From assembly GCA_020634815.1 (NCBI GenBank), contig JACKBA010000006.1:112438-176437 (forward strand): a stretch of DNA of 64,000 bases, given 5' to 3'. The notes below the pieces were generated by a model that ran no database searches, was not told the origin of the DNA, and worked only from the letters and a program-made list of their open reading frames with translations. This document shows, piece after piece, positions 21,501-31,911 of the stretch (position 1 is the first letter of the stretch; each line of letters begins with the position of its first letter). The translations under genes and the position numbers were made by a program. The DNA comes from Caldilineaceae bacterium. GTDB taxonomy: Bacteria > Chloroflexota > Anaerolineae > Caldilineales > Caldilineaceae.

Positions 21501-22553
21501 CGTGCCGTCGCGCGTGATGAGCACATTGGAGAACCAGTCGCGCAGCTCGCGCTCGCTGATTGCGCCCGGCTGCGCGGCCAGCACGCCGGCGATGACCTGC
21601 TCGTAGAAGCCGGCCAGCGCATGGTTGACGAACTCGCCCAGGCCGGCGCCGCGTGCCAGGTTCTCGACGTCGGCCAGCGTGATCGACGCCCCCGGCTGGT
21701 CGCGCAGATTCTCCCACAATTGCAGGCAGACGACCTGAAGCTGCACAGGCTCGATGTACTCGCCCAGTGCCTGCTCAGGATCAGCCTGCTGGCCCGCCAT
21801 CTGGCGCAGGTTGTTGACGAGGGTCTCGGCGACGCCGTCGTCGAAGGGACGTCCACCGAGCGCAGCGGGTTGCTTGACCGCTTCGAGCGCGGCCTGGTAG
21901 CCCATGTACTGCATGCGATAGCGTACGCGCAGCCGGCCCGGCACCAGGCGGGCGTACGGGTCCAGCTCGGCGATGTAGTCCTCGCGCAAGATGAGCACGA
22001 TCCACAAGTGCGGGTCGTCGCTCAGCGCCTGGTTGATCTGCCGGAAGAACTCCTCGCGCTTCTCCCACTGGCTCGGATAGGTAGTGACGATCTCCTCGAA
22101 CTGGTCGATGACCAAAATGCGGTCGGGGTGGTCGGCATCGGCAGGATGCGCGGCCAGGTAGTCGGGCAGCCGCTGCGCGGCCAGCTCGGCGAAGGGTGTC
22201 TGGCCGCGATCGATGTCGCGCAGCACGTTGAACGCATAGACATTGGCGACATTCTCCAGGGCGATGCCGTCCGGCAACTGGCCGCCGGCGCGGGCGCGGC
22301 CGAGGATGGTGAACCCTTCGGAGCGCAGGCCCGGAAAGAGGCGGGCGTTGAGTAGCGAACTCTTGCCGGCGCCGGAGGGTGCATAGAAGAGCACCAGCCG
22401 CTCGGCCAGCACGAGCGACAGCAGATCGGCCCCCTCGCGATCTCGGCCAAAGAAGAGGCGGCGTTCGCGCTCGTTGTCCTCGAAATTGCGCGGGCCGACA
22501 TAGGGGTTGTCGCCGCCCGGCAGAGTGGATTGATCGTCGGGTGCGTGTGTCAT
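18588..22553 (-). CDS. nSTAND ATPase with transmembrane segment and about 15 WD40 repeats
   Basis: A 1321-residue signal-transducing NTPase, the last gene of a three-gene operon. Walker A is APSGAGKSS (58-66) and Walker B is ILVIDQFEE (146-154), as in the nSTAND1 group. A winged-helix/helical region follows to about 420. A charged coiled coil (about 459-494) leads to one transmembrane helix (about 496-518), then a second coiled coil (about 526-590). From about 630 to 1280 there are about 15 WD40 blades (for example LASAGDDNSVRLWDVA), enough for two propellers. The Cys-containing tail EWEIYFPSEACRATCPGLP is typical of this protein type. The start ATG overlaps the stop of the SIR2-like gene (ATGA), showing translational coupling. 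Expected role: ligand sensing by the propellers and nucleotide-dependent oligomerisation that activates the partner effectors. Ligand and topology are inferred. Confidence 0.9.
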   Translation of the reverse strand: MTHAPDDQSTLPGGDNPYVGPRNFEDNERERRLFFGRDREGADLLSLVLAERLVLFYAPSGAGKSSLLNARLFPGLRSEGFTILGRARAGGQLPDGIALENVANVYAFNVLRDIDRGQTPFAELAAQRLPDYLAAHPADADHPDRILVIDQFEEIVTTYPSQWEKREEFFRQINQALSDDPHLWIVLILREDYIAELDPYARLVPGRLRVRYRMQYMGYQAALEAVKQPAALGGRPFDDGVAETLVNNLRQMAGQQADPEQALGEYIEPVQLQVVCLQLWENLRDQPGASITLADVENLARGAGLGEFVNHALAGFYEQVIAGVLAAQPGAISERELRDWFSNVLITRDGTRNLIYQSETETGGMPNAIVLELERRFLLRAETRTGGRWVELVHDRLVRPIQTANQQWRGQQPLIMAAEMWTTTRDPAQLLAGAQLAEAQAQLAANPNRFGPQEREFVAQSAEAEAERLAALAAEAEQRRIEEQQRKEEAARNRTVAIGAVVAAVVMAALLMISIWLGWQSFTTSIAAQRASAEAGQQRSLAEQRAGEAEEARGRADASAAEAATRAREADNARRDAEQLSRQIRGDQLAGQAVLALENSPQQALLLAVEALRLSSDRDIPLSHGVEQGMHDVLHATGGTPIPAGDAYATALALSPDARWVALANEMGQVLQWSLDRPDAPPAELATAGEPIAWALAASPDGALAAVDEAGAIRVWPANNKSGAPLRLQTGGPLFTVTFTPDAQAVVAGGSDGAIYIWLFNQPEVAPMVLQGHTDAVNVVAASPDGRWLASGGADNRVLLWPADRLDSPILAATHDAPVSVLDFSSDATSLASGDSGGGVQWYDLTTLPETAQRLPSQTGRVSAMDFSLNGRWLATGDENGVVRLWSLDNPALGYPVRAHESIVSGLAYVAGAGGEKLVSTGYDGAVRLWDYRTPGVAPETVRGHDGVINLLGAAPSVNGFVTAGHDRTLRVWNITSPQAEPATLAASTPFVDDLAMAQGSAALYASGITSNAVEIWDVAQSVAERQLVGPDGANVTALAVTTDGAVVATGGADGVIRLWAGDSGAASGELRGHTGQINGLAFAPDGARLASAGDDNSVRLWDVATRQEIGAIAEHSAPVLAVAFSPDGSRLASTGRDGQVLLWDTGTLALVTRFTSDADGFSSVAFSGDGTQLAAGGLDKIVYLWDMSDPDAAPKLLRGHSNEVNTVLFPDSQTRLVSAGADRSLRIWDTDEAATIPVVLNGHQASVNALASVQGALFSAGTDGTIRRWALRAPDLAATACQVAGRNFYGDEWEIYFPSEACRATCPGLPDLCTAVSPKR

Positions 22554-23545
22554 GTGCCTTGCCACGTCTCCCAGAGCTGCTTGAGAAAGCTCAACGTATC
22601 GCCCCAATAGACGTCGAAGCGGTACTTGTCCTGGGCCAGATACATCTGCATATACTCCTGAAAGCGATCCGTATCGACGATGTCGGGCATGTCGTGCGGG
22701 TCGATCTGGATGGCGACGCTGCGCGGCCGGCGCGGCTGGTCGCGAATCAACTCCTGGAGGATCACGCGCATCTCCCACGAGCGGATGTTGTAGCCCAGCA
22801 ATATCAGGATCGAGCTGGAGATGGCGTTGCGTACGGCGTTGGGCATCTTGCCGATCTCGCGGAAGTCGTGGATGACGTTGCCCAGAAAGTCCAGGTGATC
22901 TTCCTCGGTGAGCACCAGCGAGTCTGGGTACTCGTCGAGCCCGTGGAGGTGGTAGACGAGCGGCTCGTCGGCTGTGGGCTGGAAATCCGGGTCGGTCTTA
23001 TATTCGGGCGGGATGACCTCTTCCAGCGCCTCGTGCCAGGCGTAGGCTTCAGTGCGCGGCCGTTTGCCCAGGTTGCGCAGCGCGATCTCCAGGAAGAGGT
23101 GGGGCGTCGTCGTGAGGTAGATGGGCATGTCGAAGGCCGCCAGCAGGTTGAGCGCGTTCTCCTGCTCGCCGGCCGGCGGGTAGCCAAGCCGTTCGCCCGC
23201 AAGCTGCGACAGGCTCAAGCCACGCTCGCGGCGCACCTGGTCGAGCACCGTGGCGTCGATCGACGTGTCCTGCTCGGCCGCCGCCAGATAGCGCTGCTTG
23301 AGAAACTGGAGGTACTCGGTCTTGGCCCGGTAATTGTCGCGATAGGTCACGCTGAGATACTGGGCGACCAGCGCGATGTTGTCGCTATCGGCCAGCGGAT
23401 AGGCAGCGGACTTTGCCCACTCGGTGGCGACATCTTCCGCGGGATAGAGCGAACTCAGGATCAACTGGTTGCTGATCACCGGCGTGCACTTCTTACGGTT
23501 GATCTGATCGGCGATATAGGTCCACGAAATGTCGGCGTTTGGCAT
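22550..23545 (-). CDS. Divergent SIR2-like domain protein
   Basis: A 331-residue protein between the CHAT and STAND genes. The SIR2-type pattern is visible as IYLTTTPHLFLEIALRN (142-158), then VYHLHGLDEYPDSLVLTEEDHLDFL (198-221), then ILILLGYNIRSWEMRVIL (246-263). His201 matches the catalytic histidine of SIR2/NADase effectors. Two features are odd. The N-terminal GAGxS nucleotide loop is not recognisable (TPVISNQLILSS at 21-32), and the usual TTNxD motif reads TTTPH. It may therefore be a weak or catalytically dead SIR2 scaffold, or one with altered chemistry. In bacterial immunity, SIR2 proteins deplete NAD+ as effectors. GGAGAA precedes the ATG at 23545. An upstream extension of the frame is low-complexity shadow sequence and is not used. 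Confidence 0.75.
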   Translation of the reverse strand: MPNADISWTYIADQINRKKCTPVISNQLILSSLYPAEDVATEWAKSAAYPLADSDNIALVAQYLSVTYRDNYRAKTEYLQFLKQRYLAAAEQDTSIDATVLDQVRRERGLSLSQLAGERLGYPPAGEQENALNLLAAFDMPIYLTTTPHLFLEIALRNLGKRPRTEAYAWHEALEEVIPPEYKTDPDFQPTADEPLVYHLHGLDEYPDSLVLTEEDHLDFLGNVIHDFREIGKMPNAVRNAISSSILILLGYNIRSWEMRVILQELIRDQPRRPRSVAIQIDPHDMPDIVDTDRFQEYMQMYLAQDKYRFDVYWGDTLSFLKQLWETWQGT

Positions 23546-23573
23546 GGTTGTTCTCCGCAGGGATGCAGCCGGG

Positions 23574-25412
23574 TCAGCGAGCAAGGACGACGCGAAAGCC
23601 CACCGTCGGCAGGCGGGCGTCGGAGTGGACAATCGTGCGCGCACTGCACTGGTACAACGCCGCCGGGTCGTCGTAAGCTCCACCCCGGCAGATGCGCAGG
23701 TCATTCGGTCGTTCGCCGGCGCCCTCGCGTCCATCATGGCGGTAAGGGTACGTGTAGCGTGCTTGTCGCAGGTTATCGCCCCACAGCGTCGATGTCCACT
23801 CGCGCACGTTGCCGGCCATGTCGCAACAGCCGTAGGGACTGCTGCCATCCGGGTGTGCGGTCACGGCGCTCGTGCGGCCGGTGCCCATGTTGCAGCGGCT
23901 GGCGTCGGGTTCGGCGTCGCCCCAGGGATAGCTGCGCGCGTCGGCGCTGCGCGCAGCCTTCTCCCACTCGGCCTCGGTCGGCAGGCGATATTGGCGGCCC
24001 GTCTGCGTGGAGAGCCACTCACAGTAGGCGGCCGCGTCGTGCCAGGTGATGCCCGTCACCGGGTGATCGAGCTGGCCGGCGGGCGGCGTGGTGAAAAACC
24101 AGCCGCTCTGGCGCGGGCGATTGTCGCGGTGCTCGCGCACGAACGCGGCATATTGCTCGTTGGTCACCGGGTACTTGCCCATGTGAAAGGCATCCAGTTC
24201 GACGGTGTGCTGGCGCCATTCCGGCGACGCGTCGCTGCTGCCCATGACAAAGGGGCCGGCGGGGACGGCGACCGTCTCCGGCTCGAAGGGCAGCGGTGGC
24301 GTCTCGATGACGGGCGGGGCGTCCGGCGTCGAGACCGGCACGACCAGGCGGGTATCGTCGGCGCGCGTGAAGAGCACCGGCGTCATCCACTCCGGCGCGC
24401 CGGCCGGGTCGAAGAGTGCCTTGCGCGCCTCGGTGACGGCGGCCTCCGCCGCATAGCCGTCGGCCAGCGCCCGGTAGAACTCGCGTGAAAGGATGCCGGC
24501 GCGCGCCGCGCTGATGACGAACTGCATGGCCAGCACCGCCGGAACGCCCAGCCGCACCAGGTATTGTGCCGTGCCCTGGAAGGCATCGCGCTCGTCGACG
24601 CGCGCACCCTCGCACGCGCTGAGAAAGACGAGGCGCAGCGCCGCGTGGTCGTCGAGCAGCACGCCGAGCTGTTCTTCGGTGATCAGCAGGGCCTGCTGCT
24701 GTTCGTTCTCGAAGACCAGGCCGGATTGCGCACCGGCGCCATCGAACCACCCGTGACCGATGAAGTGCAGGACGTGCACATTCTTGCGGCGCAGGTGGGC
24801 CTGCAATGCGGTGAGTGTCGGGGCCGGCAGTCGTTCCAGCGTCACCCTTCCGGCTGCGACCAGCGGCGCCAGCGCATCCTGGATCGAGCGCCATTCGTTC
24901 TCAACTTCCAGGCGCGGAGAAAGATCGGTCGGGTCGGAGAGGACGCACAGCACGGCCAGCGGCGGATCGACCAGCAGCGATGGCTGGGCTTCGCCTAGCT
25001 CCATGTAGCGCACGAGCGGCGACTGGCGCGACAGGGCCAGAAACCGGCTCAGCGCCGGGGCGTAGACGAACTCCCAGGGCAGCGTGGCCAGCTCGGGCAC
25101 GTCGGCCAGGCGCAGACGAATGCGCAGGCCGCGCCCGGCGCGCTCGGCCGCGTCGAGGCTGCGGCGCAGGCATGTCTCGACCTCGCCGGGAAAGAGGGCC
25201 GCGTAGAGCGCCGTCCCCCACTCCTTGACGGTCGCCTGCTCAAGATCGGTGGCGGCCCAGCCCTGGGCAACGGCAGCCTGGATCTCTGCGACGGCGGCGG
25301 AAATCGTCACGGCAGCCGTGGCTTGCCCGGCAGGCGATTCGGTCACGCGCGCCTTGTAGCCGCTTTCGCTGCGATCGACGAGAAGATCAAAGTTCGCATA
25401 CTCCGGGGACAT
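23574..25412 (-). CDS. CHAT protease fused to an FGE-sulfatase-like domain
   Basis: A 612-residue first gene of the operon. Residues 1-140 are the beta-rich N-terminal region usual before CHAT domains (FDLLVDRSESGYKARV, ATLPWEFVY). The caspase-like CHAT domain has His220 (HFIGHG) and Cys267 (LSACEGA), so the catalytic dyad is intact. Residues about 378-612 form a formylglycine-generating-enzyme-like domain with a C-type-lectin-type fold: PAGPFVMGSS, YPVTNEQY, TWHDAAAYCEWL, RLPTEAEWEKAAR, YPWGD, DMAGNVREW, CRGGAY and GFRVVLAR. Of the two active-site cysteines of true FGE only the second position (Cys589) is recognisable, so this domain more likely binds ligand than oxidises sulfatase cysteine. 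ATG 25412 is preferred; a 25481 start would fall inside the promoter region. The SIR2-like gene begins 28 bases downstream of its stop. Confidence 0.9.
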   Translation of the reverse strand: MSPEYANFDLLVDRSESGYKARVTESPAGQATAAVTISAAVAEIQAAVAQGWAATDLEQATVKEWGTALYAALFPGEVETCLRRSLDAAERAGRGLRIRLRLADVPELATLPWEFVYAPALSRFLALSRQSPLVRYMELGEAQPSLLVDPPLAVLCVLSDPTDLSPRLEVENEWRSIQDALAPLVAAGRVTLERLPAPTLTALQAHLRRKNVHVLHFIGHGWFDGAGAQSGLVFENEQQQALLITEEQLGVLLDDHAALRLVFLSACEGARVDERDAFQGTAQYLVRLGVPAVLAMQFVISAARAGILSREFYRALADGYAAEAAVTEARKALFDPAGAPEWMTPVLFTRADDTRLVVPVSTPDAPPVIETPPLPFEPETVAVPAGPFVMGSSDASPEWRQHTVELDAFHMGKYPVTNEQYAAFVREHRDNRPRQSGWFFTTPPAGQLDHPVTGITWHDAAAYCEWLSTQTGRQYRLPTEAEWEKAARSADARSYPWGDAEPDASRCNMGTGRTSAVTAHPDGSSPYGCCDMAGNVREWTSTLWGDNLRQARYTYPYRHDGREGAGERPNDLRICRGGAYDDPAALYQCSARTIVHSDARLPTVGFRVVLAR

Positions 25413-25481
25413 AGACACCGGTGCTCTGTGTGAATGGGCGAAATAAATGAACCGGACCGGCCATGATCCAGTCCTGTCCAT

Positions 25482-25512
25482 AGTTTACCATAAGTGGGGG
25501 AGCCCCGACCAA
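25482..25512 (-). promoter_or_regulatory. Promoter of the CHAT-SIR2-STAND operon
   Basis: An extended -10, TGGTAAACT (25490-25482), with a weak TTGGTC -35 (25512-25507) 19 bases further upstream. The predicted start near 25475 gives a leader of about 60 bases. No inverted-repeat operator is obvious. Confidence 0.5.
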
Positions 25513-25555
25513 CGAGGTTTTGACGGCTCTGGGAGTGTCGCGTACAACGGATGCG

Positions 25556-26419
25556 CTAGGGCATGGGGGCAAACTCGGTTGGGAGCGGTGCGGTGAAGAA
25601 CGCGCCCTCGCCAAAGAGGTCTACAGGCAGCGTGATCTTGTGTGAATGGAGCATGAGGCGCGGCGCCGAGTCGCGATCGCCATAGAGGATGTCGCCCAGG
25701 ATCGGCGCGCCGAGATGGGCCATGTGGACGCGAAGCTGGTGCGTGCGACCGGTGTCGGGGCGGAGTCGCACCCACGAGCGCCCCGCCGGGTCATCGATGC
25801 GGGTGTAGTGCGTCACAGCAAGTTGGCCGCCCTTGCTCACCACCACCATGCGGTCGCGGCGCTGGGGATCAGTGTTCATGCGCGTGACGATCGTCCCTTC
25901 CGCATCGAGACGGTTGGGCGCCGTCACCTCGGCAACGTACTCCTTGATCACCGCACGCCGGCTGAACGCACGGGCCAGCCGCTGGTTGATGCTGCCGCCG
26001 CGTGTCAACAACAGCACGCCCGACGTGTCGCGGTCCAGACGGTGGAAGAGCGTGACCGGGCCCAAGGCGGAATTGGCCAGTTCCAGCAGCGAACCGCGAT
26101 CATCCCGTCGCGCCGGCTCGGAGAGCAGCCCCGCCGGTTTGTTGACGGCGATGATGTCGCCCAATTCGGCGATGATCCAGGCAGGATCGAAGGTGTCGAG
26201 CGGGACGGGCAGGGTGGCCGGCGCCTCGGCAATGGTGATCTTGTCGCCGCCGATAATCTTCCAGGATGCCAGCCAGACCGTGCGCCCGTTCACCTGCACG
26301 TGCCGGCCAGCGATCAATTCCTGGATGGCATGGCGGCTGGCATTGGGGTAGCGGTCGCGCAGGACGCGGTCGAGCCGCTTGGGATCGCCAGCATGGTTGG
26401 CCAGGAAGTGTTCTGTCAT
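25556..26419 (-). CDS. RluA-family RNA pseudouridine synthase
   Basis: A 287-residue enzyme that isomerises uridine to pseudouridine in rRNA or tRNA. An N-terminal S4-like RNA-binding region (about 13-65; RLDRVLRDRYPNASRHAIQELI) precedes the catalytic domain. The active-site motif is HRLDRDTSG, with catalytic Asp129. The downstream RLRPDTGRTHQLRVHMAHLGAPILGD carries the conserved Arg and hydrophobic residues of the family. Position specificity (RluC, RluD or RluA type) cannot be assigned. It lies 78 bases after the aminotransferase stop codon on the same strand and may be read through from it. Confidence 0.92.
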   Translation of the reverse strand: MTEHFLANHAGDPKRLDRVLRDRYPNASRHAIQELIAGRHVQVNGRTVWLASWKIIGGDKITIAEAPATLPVPLDTFDPAWIIAELGDIIAVNKPAGLLSEPARRDDRGSLLELANSALGPVTLFHRLDRDTSGVLLLTRGGSINQRLARAFSRRAVIKEYVAEVTAPNRLDAEGTIVTRMNTDPQRRDRMVVVSKGGQLAVTHYTRIDDPAGRSWVRLRPDTGRTHQLRVHMAHLGAPILGDILYGDRDSAPRLMLHSHKITLPVDLFGEGAFFTAPLPTEFAPMP

Positions 26420-26497
26420 GAGAGTGATGCGACCGGGCGGCCCGGCAGTTGGTTGGTCGCTGCCGTGCCGCCCGCGGTCATTCGCCCGGCAGGTGAA

Positions 26498-27697
<1,200 letters not shown>

Positions 27698-27790
27698 AAT
27701 TGTATGTCCTTCATTCACAGAACGGGAAGGGTTTGGTCATTTTCCGCCACAGCGCGTGCCCCGGCGCTGCACCGAGCCGCAGGCACTGCT

Positions 27791-27799
27791 AGTGTACCA
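27791..27799 (-). promoter_or_regulatory. Extended -10 promoter of the aminotransferase Ia gene
   Basis: TGGTACACT on the minus strand, about 95 bases before the ATG at 27697. Confidence 0.5.
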
Positions 27800-27865
27800 T
27801 GTCCCGCGGTGAGAGACGCTACGGGCGTGCCGTCGCTAGCCGTATTCACAATGCGACATGCGTCA

Positions 27866-29584
27866 TCACCGCACAAAGAGCGGGACGACTTTGAACTGCT
27901 CGACGTCGACGAGCCCCTGATCGGTGAGCTTGAGCTTGGGGATCACCTCCAACGCCATGAAGCTCATGGCCATGAAGGGATCGTGCAGCGGGGATCCCAG
28001 CGCGGCGGCTGCGGCAATCAGCGCGTCGTAGCCGGCGCGCACGTCGCCGATGGCGCGGTCGCTCATGAGCCCGGCCACCGGCAGCGCCAGCGACGCTACG
28101 ATCTCGCCGCTGTTCGCCACGGCCAGCCCGCCGCCCATCTCCGCTACCGCGCGCGCTGCGGCCAGCATCGAATCGTCGTCGGCGCCGATGACGACCAGGT
28201 TGTGATGGTCGTGCGCCACCGTGCCGGCCAGGGCGCCGCTGCGCAGGCCGATGCCCTGGATGAAGCCGACTCCCTGTGCGCCGCTGTCGCGGTGGCGGTC
28301 GATGACTGCCATCTTGAGCAGGTCGCGCGCCGGGTCAGCCACAATCAGGCCATCGCGCACCGTTGCCGGCAGGATGCGTTCTTCGGTGACGAGCTGATTC
28401 TCGATCATGCCGATCACGCGGATCCGATCACTCTCCGCGCGGACGCGCAGGTCGACTGCCTCCCACCGAATGTTGACCGAACCGGCGACGGTAGCCGGAA
28501 TGGGGGGCACGGCGCCAAAGCCCGCCTCGAGTGCTACACCGTTTTCGGCGACCAGCCGGCCGCCGGCAAAGACCATCTCTGGCATCAGCTTTGCAAGGTC
28601 GTCGAAGACGATCAGGTCAGCACGCCGGCCTGGGGCAACAGCGCCACGGTCATGCAGACCAAACCACTCGGCGGCATTCAGCGTCGCCATCCGCAGTGCC
28701 GTCACCGGGGCGATGCCGTAGCGGATTGCCTCGCGCACCATGTAGTCGACGCTCCCCTGGTCCATGAGGTCGGCAGGGATGCGGTCGTCGGTGCAGAAGC
28801 AGATGCGGCGGCTGTTCTGCTCGGTGATCATGGGCAGCAGCGTGTGCAGGTTGTGCGCGTTGGTTGCCTCGCGGATGAGGATGTAGAGCCCGCGTGCCAG
28901 CTTTTCTTCGGCCTCTTCTACAGTGGTGCACTCATGCTCGCTGCCGATGCCTGCGGCCACGTAGGCGTTCAGCAGCTTGTCACGCAGGGCCGGGGCATGG
29001 CCGTCGATGGGGCGCCCGCCAAAGGCGGCAATCTTGGCCAGGACTTCCTCGTCACCGTAGACGACGCCGGGGAAGTTCATGACCTCGGCCAGTCCATGTG
29101 CCGTTGCTTCGCCCAGCAGACCGGCCAGGTCGCCGGCACGCAGGGTGGCGCCGTTGGTCTCCATGGCCGTGGCCGGCACGCATGACGGCGCCATGATGAC
29201 AACGCTGAGCGGCAGATCGGCGCTCGTCTTCGCCATGAAACGGATGCCCTCGACGCCGGCCACGTTGGCGATTTCGTGCGGGTCGGTGATGACCGTGGTC
29301 ACCCCGCGCGGCAGAACCGCCCGGGCAAACTGCGCGGGGATGCAGAGGCTGCTTTCAATGTGGACGTGCGCGTCGATCAACCCGGGCGCTACATAGCGGC
29401 CCGCCAGGTCGATTTCGGCATCCCCGGTGTAGCCCTGCCCGATGCCGGCAACCTTTCCCCCTGCGATGGCGATGTCGGTAGCCTCGACTGCGCCCGAGAA
29501 GACGTTCACCAGCAGCGCGTTGCGCAGGACGATATCTGCGTTTTGCTCGCCGCGCGCAACTGCCAATAGCTCTCGTTTGTCCAT
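27866..29584 (-). CDS. ade: Adenine deaminase
   Basis: A 572-residue amidohydrolase converting adenine to hypoxanthine and ammonia in purine salvage. Metal-binding motifs are clear: GLIDAHVHIESS, TDPHEIANV, a GHAPAL histidine, EHECTT and CFCTDDR. The C-terminal adenine-deaminase domain shows GTVAHDHHNLVVIGADDDSM and LKLTDQGLVDVE. Length and motif order match Ade of Bacillus type and not the adenosine deaminase-like proteins. ATG 29584 is chosen because GAGAGG lies about 8 bases upstream. The small membrane-protein gene ends 31 bases upstream on the same strand, so the two may be co-transcribed. Confidence 0.94.
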   Translation of the reverse strand: MDKRELLAVARGEQNADIVLRNALLVNVFSGAVEATDIAIAGGKVAGIGQGYTGDAEIDLAGRYVAPGLIDAHVHIESSLCIPAQFARAVLPRGVTTVITDPHEIANVAGVEGIRFMAKTSADLPLSVVIMAPSCVPATAMETNGATLRAGDLAGLLGEATAHGLAEVMNFPGVVYGDEEVLAKIAAFGGRPIDGHAPALRDKLLNAYVAAGIGSEHECTTVEEAEEKLARGLYILIREATNAHNLHTLLPMITEQNSRRICFCTDDRIPADLMDQGSVDYMVREAIRYGIAPVTALRMATLNAAEWFGLHDRGAVAPGRRADLIVFDDLAKLMPEMVFAGGRLVAENGVALEAGFGAVPPIPATVAGSVNIRWEAVDLRVRAESDRIRVIGMIENQLVTEERILPATVRDGLIVADPARDLLKMAVIDRHRDSGAQGVGFIQGIGLRSGALAGTVAHDHHNLVVIGADDDSMLAAARAVAEMGGGLAVANSGEIVASLALPVAGLMSDRAIGDVRAGYDALIAAAAALGSPLHDPFMAMSFMALEVIPKLKLTDQGLVDVEQFKVVPLFVR

Positions 29585-29615
29585 ATCTGATCCTCTCACA
29601 GGTAATGCTTCCGGT

Positions 29616-30266
29616 TCATAGCGTCTTGATCTGGCTCATTTCAGGGTAGGCGCTGGGCAGGCGACGGCGCAGCCCCAGGAAGATGCACCAACCAAGCCAG
29701 AAAAGGGCTGCCGCCAGCAGGTGCCACGGAAACGGCAAGAGAAAAGGCGTCGGGATGAGGAGCGCACCGGCCGCCACACAGAGCGCGCACCAGGTGGCCG
29801 CGATCGGGCTGAGGCGCATCAAATCCACGCCAATCCATGTGGTTACGATTCCACCTATGAAGGCGCCTGCGCCCAACAGCCCCAGTGCCAGCCCATCGAC
29901 CAGCGGCAACAACTCGTTGACGCTTTGCAGCGGAAGGATGGAGGGCAGGGCGGCCATCCACGTCACGGTGCCCGCGATGGCGAGCGTGGCGCCAATGAGC
30001 ATCAGGCCGGACTGCAACATGGTCGAGATACGATGCGCCGGCAGGTACGCCCAAAGGAGCGACACCAGCACCCACATCCAGCAGAAGATGAGCGCCATCC
30101 ATAGCCAAAGCCCCAGCGACCAAAGCAATGGATTCTCCAGGATCCATGCCTGGCGCGGGAACGAAACCCCTACCAGGCGCAGCCCTGGGCGCATGATCAA
30201 GAGCATAAAAAGGAGGGCGGCAACGGTGACGGCGGCAGAAATTCGGGCGGCGGTCGGTGTTTTCAT
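29616..30266 (-). CDS. Polytopic membrane protein of unknown function
   Basis: A 216-residue protein with about six hydrophobic helices (around 10-27, 45-75, 85-110, 120-147, 155-180 and 180-205), short loops and a basic C-terminal tail (GLRRRLPSAYPEMSQIKTL). I recognise no family and no charged residues inside the helices that would suggest a transporter. It has a leaderless-type promoter directly upstream and is probably read together with adenine deaminase. A role in nucleobase uptake would fit that neighbour but is not supported by motifs. Confidence 0.7.
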   Translation of the reverse strand: MKTPTAARISAAVTVAALLFMLLIMRPGLRLVGVSFPRQAWILENPLLWSLGLWLWMALIFCWMWVLVSLLWAYLPAHRISTMLQSGLMLIGATLAIAGTVTWMAALPSILPLQSVNELLPLVDGLALGLLGAGAFIGGIVTTWIGVDLMRLSPIAATWCALCVAAGALLIPTPFLLPFPWHLLAAALFWLGWCIFLGLRRRLPSAYPEMSQIKTL

Positions 30267-30272
30267 AAGGTT

Positions 30273-30278
30273 AGTCTA
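30273..30278 (-). promoter_or_regulatory. -10 box of the membrane-protein gene; predicts a leaderless mRNA
   Basis: TAGACT on the minus strand ends 6 bases before the ATG at 30266, which leaves no room for a ribosome-binding site. Confidence 0.45.
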
Positions 30279-30339
30279 CACAAAAAGACGCAATTTCCAG
30301 AAAAAGGGCGGAAAAACGCATGGTGGCAAGATTTGGGGG

Positions 30340-30367
30340 TTGAACTTATTTCAAAATGCATTACAAT
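30340..30367 (+). promoter_or_regulatory. Promoter of the beta-CASP nuclease gene
   Basis: TTGAAC (30340-30345), a 16-base spacer and TACAAT (30362-30367) in an A/T-rich stretch between divergent genes. It gives a leader of about 95 bases to ATG 30468. Confidence 0.6.
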
Positions 30368-30467
30368 ATGCAAAAGGAATAACAACGCGCGTGGCAAATC
30401 ACATTGCCATGTTTACGCAGCGACGACGGGCAATCTGAAGCCGCTGTGGAAAGGAATACCGCAACAA

Positions 30468-31874
<1,407 letters not shown>

Positions 31875-31911
31875 CCGCGGCGTGAGCGGCGCATTTGTGA
31901 TTGGTTCGGTT

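Noticed and set aside
23546..23848. N-terminal extension of the SIR2-like protein
   Set aside because: The frame is open to 23848 but overlaps the conserved C-terminus of the CHAT-FGE gene. Its sequence is low-complexity, and a ribosome site precedes 23545.
23574..25412. Diversity-generating retroelement target
   Set aside because: The FGE-like fold made this worth checking, but there is no reverse transcriptase, no template repeat and no run of variable AAY-type codons at the C-terminus in this window.
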